DNA of 55,128 bases, from NCBI GenBank assembly GCA_040768665.1, contig JAXGMN010000068.1, positions 1 to 55,128 on the forward strand. The letters run 5' to 3'. Position 1 is the first letter of the stretch; every line of letters starts with the position of its first letter. This DNA is from JABWBD01 sp040768665. GTDB taxonomy: Bacteria > Planctomycetota > Planctomycetia > Pirellulales > Thermoguttaceae. The position numbers and the translations under genes are program-made. Under the pieces are notes generated by a model. The model did no database searches and had not been told where the DNA came from. It saw only the letters and a program-made list of their open reading frames with translations. This document shows, piece by piece, positions 28,561 to 35,718 of the stretch.

Positions 28561-29223
28561 TCAGTAATGGCATGTCGAACAATCCAAGGACGCGTTCACC
28601 TGAAGACCATTGATTCCGTTCGCGTTAGCATCCCGATGGCAGTTCACGCACCAGCCCATCGAGAGGCTTTCGACCTGCCGGACCCTCTCCATCGTCTCCA
28701 CCGGTCCGTGGCACTCCTGACACTCGACGCCGGCCTGGACGTGGGCCCGGTGGTCGAAGTAGACGAAGTCGGGCAGGTCGTGGATCCGCACCCAGGGGAT
28801 CGGCGAGGCCTGCTTTTCCGGGTCGGGTTTCAGTTCGTCGTCCAGGGCCAAATAGTCGTAAAGCTTTTTGAGTTCGGGTGAGATGATCCGCCGCGGTTTG
28901 CGATTTTCCTCCTCGGCCGCCTTGTCTTCCGCCCGCACCGAGGCCCAATTGGTCGTGACGGTCTGGTGGCAATTCATGCAGGTTTCGGCCGCGGGGATGC
29001 CGGCGTGGCGGCCGTCTTCGGCTGCTGAGTGGCAGTAGTGGCAGCCGATGCCGAGGTCTCCGGCGTGCGATTGATGTGAGAAGGCGATCGGCTGCGTGGG
29101 CTCGAACCCCCGGTGGTCGCCCGGCAGGTAAACGTTGCTCGCTGCGGCAAGGAGGATCAGCAGGGCGAAGACCAGCCCCACGCTCAAAACAACCGTGACG
29201 ATGCGTTGCGTTTGCTGTTTCAT
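28561..29223 (-). CDS. actA: Alternative Complex III subunit ActA (pentaheme cytochrome c)
   Basis: ActA is the multiheme cytochrome c subunit of ACIII. The 220-residue protein has one N-terminal membrane anchor (about 9-29, VVLSVGLVFALLILLAAA) and five CxxCH sites: CHYCH, CMNCH, CQECH, CVNCH and CSTCH at the very C-terminus. Spare histidines for axial ligands are in FSHQSHAGD, FDHRAHV and nearby. Five hemes match the Rhodothermus ActA. It starts 7 bases after the narK2 stop with AGGGAG in front, so it is tightly linked to the nitrate genes. A double-hairpin repeat separates it from actB. Confidence 0.94.
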   Translation of the reverse strand: MKQQTQRIVTVVLSVGLVFALLILLAAASNVYLPGDHRGFEPTQPIAFSHQSHAGDLGIGCHYCHSAAEDGRHAGIPAAETCMNCHQTVTTNWASVRAEDKAAEEENRKPRRIISPELKKLYDYLALDDELKPDPEKQASPIPWVRIHDLPDFVYFDHRAHVQAGVECQECHGPVETMERVRQVESLSMGWCVNCHRDANANGINGLQVNASLDCSTCHY

Positions 29224-29230
29224 GTCTCCC

Positions 29231-30883
29231 TCAGCAGTGGATCTCCGCGCCGCGGCGTGCGTAATACCACCAGTTCACGGCCAGGCAACTCAGGTAGTAG
29301 ACGACAAAGCCGTAGAAGGCGTACTCGGGCACACCGGCTTTGATCTGTGTGGCAAAGATGTTCGGAATGAGGAAGGCGCCGTAGGCGGCAATGGCCGAGG
29401 TCCAGCCCAGCACGGGCCCGGCCTGCTCTTTCGGAAAGATGATCGGTACCATGCGGAAGGTCGAGCCGTTGCCGATCCCGGTGGCGATGAAAAGCAGCAG
29501 GAACAACGCCAGAAACGGCAGGAAGTACTCGTCCGGGGTCGGCGACGTGCGGGCCAGGCCAATCGACCAGGCGACGCCCAGGGCAGCCGCGATCATCACG
29601 ACCGTGTCCCATTGGGTCACCCGCGCCCCGCCGAACTTGTCGGAAAGCCAGCCCCCCAGCGGCCGAACGAGCGAGCCGACCAAGGCGCCGATCCAGGCGT
29701 AAGTGAAGGCGTCGGGAGCGGCAGGGTTGGCAACCGCCTGCGCGAGTGCGTTCCCGTCGGCGTCGACCCGGACATAGCCGAAGATGTCGGTGATCAACTT
29801 GGGAAAGGCGGCGGAAAACCCGATGAATGAACCGAAAGTCATCGTGTAAAGCCACGTCATGATCCAGTTGTGCTTGTTGCCGAAGATGGCAAACTGGCTG
29901 ACGAGCCGGTCGCGAGTCGCGCGTGGGGTTGCCCATCGCATCAAGATCAGTGTGACGGCCACCGTCACCAGCACGACGAGAAAGATCTTCAAAAGCTCCG
30001 GCAGGTTGAGCGAGAGCATCAGTGCGATGCCGACTGCCGCGCCGGCAAAGCCCAGCAGCTCCAGCCAAAAGAAACGGCCCAGGGCGCGGGACGTCGAGCC
30101 GCAGTCGTGGATCGGCAGGTTGTCCATCAAGAGCCACGCCAGCACGGCAAACGTCCCCAGGATCGGCACCCAGACCAGCCCGGCGTTTTGAAGCCATACC
30201 GAGCCGCCTTGGATCAGGTAGGGATCGCCGCTTAAGGCCCCAAACAGCGGAACGGCGATGACGTAGGGAACGAGGAACTGCATCACGCTCACGCCCAGGT
30301 TGCCCAGCCCGGCGTTGAGCCCCAGGGCCAGCCCCTGCACCCGCTTCGGATAGAAGAAGCTGATGTTCGACATCGACGAGGCGAAGGCGCCGCCGCCGAT
30401 GCCGGTCAGCGCCGCCAGGATCAGAAACGTGAGAAATGGGGTCCGCGGATTCTGCAGGGCCAGACCGGTGCCGACGGCGGGCAGGATCAGCAGGAGCGTG
30501 GTCATCGCCTTGACGTTCCGCCCGCCCGCGATAGCGATCATGAATGAATTGGGGATCCGCAGCGTGGCGCCCGCGAAGCCGGCCACGGCGGGCAGCAGAT
30601 AGAGCAGGGCCATATAGGCAGGGCCCTCGGCCGCCGCACTGCTGCCGATGGCCGTAAAGGCAAACTTCGTCGGATCGGCATCGTGCACCATCTGGACCCG
30701 CACGATGATCATGCCCCACAGCAGCCAAACGGCGAACGCGCAGAGCAGGTTGGGAACCGAGATCCAGAGGTTACGCCGGGCGATCCGCTTGGCGGTCGCC
30801 TCCCAAAACGTTTTGTCTTCAACGTTCCACGTAGCGCGGGCGGTTTGTTGCTTTGGGGCAACCAGTTCTTCAATGGCCGGCAT
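29231..30883 (-). CDS. narK2: NarK-type nitrate/nitrite transporter (second of two)
   Basis: This is a 550-residue major facilitator of the nitrate/nitrite porter family with about twelve helices. The nitrate-signature segments are GGGAFASSMSNISFFYPK...GLALGLNAGLGNLGVS (first) and the later GSLVRPLGGWLSDKFGGARVT with the second conserved Arg; the first substrate Arg is Arg109 in TLRIPNSF. The start at 30883 has GGAGG at -9. The open frame further upstream is a shadow of the first transporter. It has a longer N-terminus than NarK of E. coli and a roughly 45-residue loop around VRVDADGNALAQAVANPAAPD. It is co-directional with narK1 (32-base gap) and actA. Whether it exchanges nitrate for nitrite or imports nitrate cannot be told. 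Confidence 0.9.
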   Translation of the reverse strand: MPAIEELVAPKQQTARATWNVEDKTFWEATAKRIARRNLWISVPNLLCAFAVWLLWGMIIVRVQMVHDADPTKFAFTAIGSSAAAEGPAYMALLYLLPAVAGFAGATLRIPNSFMIAIAGGRNVKAMTTLLLILPAVGTGLALQNPRTPFLTFLILAALTGIGGGAFASSMSNISFFYPKRVQGLALGLNAGLGNLGVSVMQFLVPYVIAVPLFGALSGDPYLIQGGSVWLQNAGLVWVPILGTFAVLAWLLMDNLPIHDCGSTSRALGRFFWLELLGFAGAAVGIALMLSLNLPELLKIFLVVLVTVAVTLILMRWATPRATRDRLVSQFAIFGNKHNWIMTWLYTMTFGSFIGFSAAFPKLITDIFGYVRVDADGNALAQAVANPAAPDAFTYAWIGALVGSLVRPLGGWLSDKFGGARVTQWDTVVMIAAALGVAWSIGLARTSPTPDEYFLPFLALFLLLFIATGIGNGSTFRMVPIIFPKEQAGPVLGWTSAIAAYGAFLIPNIFATQIKAGVPEYAFYGFVVYYLSCLAVNWWYYARRGAEIHC

Positions 30884-30915
30884 GTCGCACCTCCATAGCT
30901 CGGAATGCACTGGTT

Positions 30916-32466
30916 CTACGACACCGTCGCAACGTGCCGTTGGTGTTCGATCTGCCGCATCAGGTTCGGCACTTCCTTGTGCATCATGTTGCGGATCACG
31001 ACGTGCATCCATGCAAAGCAGACGGCTACAAGGACGAAGAAGAACATCCAGCAAGTGGTCCAGAGGCCCGTCGCCCGCAGCAGGTAACCGAAAATCACCG
31101 GACAAATGAATCCACCCAGTCCGCCCAACACGCCGACGATCCCGCCCACGACGCCCACGTCGTTCGGGAAGTAGTCGGGGATGTGCTTGTAGACCGCCGC
31201 TTTGCCGATCCCCATCACCGCGCCGAGGATCAGGCTCAGGCCGGTGAAGATCCAGACGTTGGCCTGGAAGAAAATGTGCGTGACTCCGCGGGCGAGAAGC
31301 TGCTTCTTCGGCACCTGCTGGCCGACCTCGACCACGGGTTCCTGCCACATGGTGGTCTTGGGCCAGACCAGCACGCCGGCCTGATGGTGGCGGACGCTCA
31401 ACAGCTCGCCGTCCCGGGGCGTCAACGGGTAGCGGACGGTGCCGGACTTCGTCGTTTCCACGACGATTTCCGTGGGGGTCACGCCGGTCACCGTCCCGCC
31501 GAACCGGGCCATCACCGCGCCGCCCGGCGCGTGGATCTCCATCTGCGGCACCATCAGCAGCAGGCAGCAGGCCAGCGACGAACCGAACACCCAGTACATC
31601 ACCCGCCGCGCACCCCAGACATCCGACATCCATCCGCCCAGGGCTCGGATCACGCCGGAGGGAAGGCTGTTGCAGGCGGCCAGGGCCCCGGCCATGGCCA
31701 CGCTCATCCCATACGCACCGACATAGTAGGGCACCAGCCACTGGGCCAGGCCGACGAATCCTCCGAAGACGAAGAAGTAGTACAGCCCAAACCGCCACAC
31801 CCGCGGCACCTTCAACGGCGCCAGCCGCTCGGACATCGTCTTCCGCTCGTTGCCCGGCGCGATCCGCGTGGTGGTCGTCAGGAAGAACACAATTCCGGTG
31901 GCGAACAACAGCAGGGCATAGAGCTTGGGCAACTGCCGCCAGCCGTCGAGGTTCTGGCCGAAGCCGGTGAGCCAGTTGAGCACGTGCGGCGCGCCGAGCG
32001 TGGTCAGGGCGGCCCCGGCGTTGCCGGCTCCGAAGATCCCCAGGGCCGTGCCTTGCAGATGCTTGGGAAACCAGACTGAGGTGTAGGCGATACCGATGGC
32101 AAAACCGGTGCCGGTGAAACCGAACCCCAGGCCGGCCAGGCAGAACTGCCAGTAGGTATTGCACCAGGCCGTCAGGTACATCGGCACCGCCGAGAACACG
32201 AGGAGCCAGCCGTAGACGATCCGGCCGCCCCACTTGTCGGTCGCCAGTCCGAGAGGCAAACGGAAGATCGCCCCGGTGAGCACGGGGATGCCGATGAGCC
32301 AGCCCATCTCAGCCGGGTCCCAGCGGTGGATGCCGTTTTCCACCAGGAACGTCACCAGCACGCCGTTCATCATCCAGGCGGCAAAGCAGACGGTGAACGC
32401 AAACGTGTTCACCCCCAGGATCCACCACGCCCGCCGACGATCTTCCGGTCTGAGATCTTCGTTCAT
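30916..32466 (-). CDS. narK1: NarK-type nitrate/nitrite transporter with an embedded soluble beta-rich insertion
   Basis: This 516-residue MFS nitrate/nitrite porter has Arg69 in AIFRLPLG and Arg274 in SGVIRALGGWMSD at the two substrate-arginine positions. The nitrate signatures are GNAGAALTTLGAP and GGIVGVLGGLGGFICP. Unlike ordinary NarK, about 90 residues (309-400) are inserted after the helix YWVFGSSLACCLLLMVP. They are predicted soluble and beta-rich (GGTVTGVTPTEIVVET, then PVVEVGQQVPKKQLLARG). The latter resembles the turn of biotinyl/lipoyl barrel-sandwich folds, but the lysine context is not a proven modification site. ATG 32466 has a weak Shine-Dalgarno sequence. A double-hairpin repeat occupies the 241-base gap to narI. 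Confidence 0.9.
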   Translation of the reverse strand: MNEDLRPEDRRRAWWILGVNTFAFTVCFAAWMMNGVLVTFLVENGIHRWDPAEMGWLIGIPVLTGAIFRLPLGLATDKWGGRIVYGWLLVFSAVPMYLTAWCNTYWQFCLAGLGFGFTGTGFAIGIAYTSVWFPKHLQGTALGIFGAGNAGAALTTLGAPHVLNWLTGFGQNLDGWRQLPKLYALLLFATGIVFFLTTTTRIAPGNERKTMSERLAPLKVPRVWRFGLYYFFVFGGFVGLAQWLVPYYVGAYGMSVAMAGALAACNSLPSGVIRALGGWMSDVWGARRVMYWVFGSSLACCLLLMVPQMEIHAPGGAVMARFGGTVTGVTPTEIVVETTKSGTVRYPLTPRDGELLSVRHHQAGVLVWPKTTMWQEPVVEVGQQVPKKQLLARGVTHIFFQANVWIFTGLSLILGAVMGIGKAAVYKHIPDYFPNDVGVVGGIVGVLGGLGGFICPVIFGYLLRATGLWTTCWMFFFVLVAVCFAWMHVVIRNMMHKEVPNLMRQIEHQRHVATVS

Positions 32467-32483
32467 GGCCTGACTCCACGTAC

Positions 32484-32645
32484 GTGTGCCACGGCTTGGG
32501 ATGGAACGGGTTTTCCATGGAAACAGGCATGCCACCATCCCAAGCAGTGCCGCGCTGCCGTTGGATTGTCGTCGCGCACACTGCTTGGAGTTGTGGAGAA
32601 GTCCTCTCCCATGGCACGCCCGTTCAACTCCAAGCAGTGCCGCAC
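32484..32645. repeat. Double-hairpin element, repeat family C, in the narI-narK1 gap
   Basis: Arms: GGCTTGGGATGG (32493-32504 region) with CCATCCCAAGC (32535-32545 region), then GCACACTGCTTGGAGTTG (32576-32593) with CAACTCCAAGCAGTGC (32625-32640). The architecture, loop sizes and position (about 18 bases before the next start codon) match the copy at 28366-28526. Confidence 0.87.
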
Positions 32646-32707
32646 CGAAAGCGACTTTCGAAGGTTAGGCAAGCTCATTTCCATGAATGCCCGCGGCTCC
32701 ACGTGGA

Positions 32708-33388
32708 TTAACGATACCACCGCACGACCTGCGGCCGCCGCCACAGGTACGGGTTCGGGACGACGAGGATATGGACCAGCCGCGTGAACGGGAACAGGGC
32801 GATCAGCAAGAACGCTCCCGCAATGTGCAGTTTCACCGCCGCGGGGGCGGCCGACACAAAGCCCAGCTCAGGCTGCAGTTTGACGATCGACCACAGATAG
32901 GGCGCGGCGCTGGAGGCGTACCAGGACGAGCCCCACGGATAAAACAACGCCAGGGAGATGCCGGTGCCGACCTGCAGCAAAAGCAACGCGTAAAGGACCC
33001 AGTCGGCCGGGCTGGTGACCACGCGCACGTTGCTCGTCCCCAACCGGCGGATCACAAGGCTCACCAGCCCCACCAACGCCAGCAGCCCCAAGGCAAGGCC
33101 AGTGATCTCCAGCACGTAGAGCCGCAAGGGATGGCTGTTCCAGGCCAGGATGGTGTTGGGGATCAACAGGCCCAGGAGATGGCCGGAGAGCACGAGCAGG
33201 ATTCCGTAGTGAAACGGCACCATCGCCCAGAAGTGCCGCCGGTTCTCCAGGAATTGCGAGGACAGGCTGGAATAGGTGAACGTCGCCGCGCGGTAGCGCT
33301 GGATCGTCATCAGAAAAAACGTGAACAGCGCCACGTAAGGCAGGACCGCAAACAAGAGCGGATCGAGATATTGCAGGATGGTTGCCAT
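32708..33388 (-). CDS. narI: Respiratory nitrate reductase gamma subunit NarI (cytochrome b)
   Basis: NarI is the diheme membrane subunit that oxidises quinol and passes electrons to NarH. The 226-residue protein has five hydrophobic helices. Four histidines sit where the E. coli heme ligands are: His60 and His70 in MVPFHYGILLVLSGHLLG, and His188 and His206 in VKLHIAGAFL...TRLVHIL. The C-terminus VPNPYLWRRPQVVRWYR is typical of the family. It is preceded by narJ (167-base gap filled by a family B palindrome) and followed by narK1. There is no sign of truncation. Confidence 0.93.
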   Translation of the reverse strand: MATILQYLDPLLFAVLPYVALFTFFLMTIQRYRAATFTYSSLSSQFLENRRHFWAMVPFHYGILLVLSGHLLGLLIPNTILAWNSHPLRLYVLEITGLALGLLALVGLVSLVIRRLGTSNVRVVTSPADWVLYALLLLQVGTGISLALFYPWGSSWYASSAAPYLWSIVKLQPELGFVSAAPAAVKLHIAGAFLLIALFPFTRLVHILVVPNPYLWRRPQVVRWYR

Positions 33389-33411
33389 TTCTATTCCTCA
33401 CTCGCGCACTG

Positions 33412-33541
33412 GTCGTTTAACCGCTGTGCCCAACGGGCCGCGCGCCGGCGTTCCGCTGCGGGATACTTCGCGCCGTTACGGTACATGGACATCTCTCCTG
33501 TCGCTCCACACGCGGCCCGTTGGGCACAGCGGTTAAACGAC
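33412..33541. repeat. Perfect 31-base inverted repeat, family B, between narJ and narI
   Basis: Arms at 33412-33442 and 33511-33541 are exact complements (starting GTCGTTTAACCGCTGTGCCC and ending with its complement), with a 68-base loop. Except for A/T at one paired position, the arms match the element at 10029-10190. That position is changed on both arms, i.e. a compensated pair. Confidence 0.92.
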
Positions 33542-33555
33542 GATGCTGTATCACC

Positions 33556-34086
33556 TTAACACCGTTGCAGATCACCGGATCGTGCCGCCAGCACCACCGC
33601 CACCGCCTTCAGCAGATGTTCGTACGGGCTCTCTCTGTCCCGGAATCCTTCGAGGATTTTGTCGACCGCAGGGATCACGCAGGCCCGGGCAAACGCCTCC
33701 GCCTCGTCCTCCGGCATGCGGTCCAACAGCGCCAACACGTGCGTGAGATGGTCGGGCAGCTCGCTCGACTCCTCGATCCCGTGGCGCCGCAGTTCCGACC
33801 GCAACCGCACCATCAGCGCGCCGCGGTGATAGTCTTCGCCAAACAGGTGCCAGCCGATCTCCAGGGCCGTCGCCGGCGTCACGTCGAACGTCCGCGTGAA
33901 AAGCTCCTCGCGATCCTCGAGCGACAACGCTTCGAGCGCCGCGGCCAGTTCGGTCAGTTGCCCGGCCGCTTCCGGCGATTCCCGGCGGACGACGCCGATC
34001 GCCTCGTCGAGTTGCTCCGGAAACTCGCCATCCGGATAGACCAGCAAGCCGGCCAGGGCCGCACAGGCTCTTTCTTCCATCGTCAT
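33556..34086 (-). CDS. narJ: Nitrate reductase assembly chaperone NarJ
   Basis: NarJ-type (TorD/NarJ family) chaperones hold NarG during molybdenum-cofactor insertion and membrane attachment. The protein is 176 residues, all-helical, with family segments ALSLEDREELFTRTFDVTPATALEIGWHLFGEDYHRG and ELPDHLTHVLALLDRMPEDEAEAFARACVIPAVDKIL. The start at 34086 overlaps the narH stop (TAATG), indicating coupled translation; the longer upstream open frame is a shadow of narH. Its position between narH and narI is the canonical nar order. Confidence 0.92.
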   Translation of the reverse strand: MTMEERACAALAGLLVYPDGEFPEQLDEAIGVVRRESPEAAGQLTELAAALEALSLEDREELFTRTFDVTPATALEIGWHLFGEDYHRGALMVRLRSELRRHGIEESSELPDHLTHVLALLDRMPEDEAEAFARACVIPAVDKILEGFRDRESPYEHLLKAVAVVLAARSGDLQRC

Positions 34087-35573
34087 TACAACCCCCTTGT
34101 CGGCGCACTCAAGAAGCCGAATCCGGTGCTCTGCTTGCGGTCCATCACGTCGCCGAACATCTCGGCCGCCTGCTCGCGGTGCGACGGCGGAATCACGAAC
34201 CGCTCGTCGGCCGGACACAGGGCCGTCATCCGAAAGATGCCTTCTGCTTCTTCGGCCGTGCAGTCGGCCTCGCGGAGCATCCGCTGGGCCGTCTCCATGT
34301 CGACGTCGCCGACGGTGACCGCGCGGCGATACCACCGCACCGCTTTCTGCTTCCGCAGGGCGTAGCGAAGCTTCGTCTCGTTGCCCACGCCCAGCAGGTT
34401 GCCGAGGAACTTCATCGGCACACGGGCTTCCTCGATGTCGTGGAATAGGTCGGTGCTGGTGTGGTCCAGCACGTCGTTCTGCCGGTTGGCCATCACCGGC
34501 GACATCGGGGGCACGTAGAACAACATCGGCAGCGTGCGGAACTCCAGGTGCGGCGGCAGGGCGATCTTCCACAGCTTCACGAACTGGTAGATCGGCGATT
34601 TCTGGGCCGCTTCGATCGTCGACTCCGGCATCCCCTTGCGTTCGGCCGCTTTGATCACCTCGGGATCGAACGGGTCGAGGATCAGCGAGCGATGGGCGTC
34701 GATCAACTCGTCTTCGGGTGCGTTGGCGACCTCTTCGATCCGTTCGGCATCGTACAAGAGAACGCCCAGGTAACGGATCCGGCCCACGCAGGAATGGAAG
34801 CAGGCCGGGGCCTGGCCGGTCTCGACCCGAGGGAAGCAGAGGATGCACTTCTCCGACTTGCCGGTGAACCAGTTATAGAAGACCTTCTTGTAAGGGCAGG
34901 CCGCCACGCACGCACGCCACGCTCGGCACCGCTTCTGGTCGATCAGCACAATGCCGTCCTCGCCCCGCTTGTAGAGCGCCCCCGATGGGCAGGCCGCCAC
35001 GCAGGCCGGGTTCAGGCAATGGTTGCAGATCCGCGGGAAATAGAAGAACACCAGTCGCTCGATGGCGAACATCTGCTGCCGCTCGGCCTCGCTAAGCCCT
35101 TGGAGGTTGGGATCATTGCGGGCGTAGAGCGGCGAACCGCCCAGGTCGTCGTCCCAGTTGGGGCCCGACTCGATCTCCATGTACTCGCCCGTCACTTTCG
35201 AGACCGGACGGGCGACCGGCTGGTCGGGACCTTCGGGGGCGTTGAACAGGTTCTGGTAGTCGTAGGTCCAGGGCTCGTAGTAGTCGTCCATGCTGGGCAT
35301 GTGGGGATTGTGGAAGATATTGGCCACAATCTTCGCCTTGCCCGTGGAACGCAGCTTGAGCTTGCCGTTCTTCTCCCAGCCGCCCTGGTACTTCTGCTGG
35401 TCTTCCCAACACGTTGGATAGCCCGCGCCGGGTTTGGTTTCCACGTTGTTCCACCACATGTACTCGGTTCCCTTGCGGTCGGTCCACAAGTTCTTGCAGG
35501 CGATCGAGCACGTATGGCACCCCAGACACTTGTCGAGGTGGAAAACCATGGAGATTTGAGAGCGGACGTCCAT
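34086..35573 (-). CDS. narH: Respiratory nitrate reductase beta subunit NarH
   Basis: NarH carries the iron-sulfur wire between NarI and NarG. The 495-residue protein has the four NarH cysteine groups: CLGCHTCSIACK (Cys16-Cys26), CNHCLNPACVAACP, CRAWRACVAACP and CILCFPRVETGQAPACFHSC. In the third, Trp replaces a Cys, as expected for the [3Fe-4S] cluster. NarH-specific segments include WWNNVETKPGAGYP and PMLFYVPPMSPV. The start at 35573 is where homology begins; the open frame extends into an inverted repeat. It is separated from narG by 145 bases holding a 32-base inverted repeat, and fused by TAATG to narJ. Confidence 0.95.
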   Translation of the reverse strand: MDVRSQISMVFHLDKCLGCHTCSIACKNLWTDRKGTEYMWWNNVETKPGAGYPTCWEDQQKYQGGWEKNGKLKLRSTGKAKIVANIFHNPHMPSMDDYYEPWTYDYQNLFNAPEGPDQPVARPVSKVTGEYMEIESGPNWDDDLGGSPLYARNDPNLQGLSEAERQQMFAIERLVFFYFPRICNHCLNPACVAACPSGALYKRGEDGIVLIDQKRCRAWRACVAACPYKKVFYNWFTGKSEKCILCFPRVETGQAPACFHSCVGRIRYLGVLLYDAERIEEVANAPEDELIDAHRSLILDPFDPEVIKAAERKGMPESTIEAAQKSPIYQFVKLWKIALPPHLEFRTLPMLFYVPPMSPVMANRQNDVLDHTSTDLFHDIEEARVPMKFLGNLLGVGNETKLRYALRKQKAVRWYRRAVTVGDVDMETAQRMLREADCTAEEAEGIFRMTALCPADERFVIPPSHREQAAEMFGDVMDRKQSTGFGFLSAPTRGL

Positions 35574-35609
35574 TGGAATATTCCTAGGTTTATGAGATCC
35601 TGCGGGGGG

Positions 35610-35698
35610 AATGACCAATGACCAAGTGTCAATGACCAATGAAAGACCTTTGGTTCAGGCTTTCCCCATTGGTCATTGGCACCTGGTCATTGGTCATT
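35610..35698. repeat. 32-base inverted repeat between narG and narH (family G)
   Basis: Arms 35610-35641 and 35667-35698 (AATGACCAATGACCA... / ...TGGTCATTGGTCATT) are complementary at 30 of 32 positions, with a 25-base loop. Each arm also contains the motif AATGACCAATGA twice. It lies in the transcribed gap before the narH ribosome binding site. Confidence 0.9.
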
Positions 35699-35718
35699 TC
35701 GCTGCCTCCGTTTCCTCG

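Noticed and set aside
29231..32233. 1000-codon open frame suggesting a fused double transporter
   Set aside because: Only the part from 30883 onward is a transporter; the first half is an out-of-frame reading of narK1, which has its own intact frame and stop at 30916.
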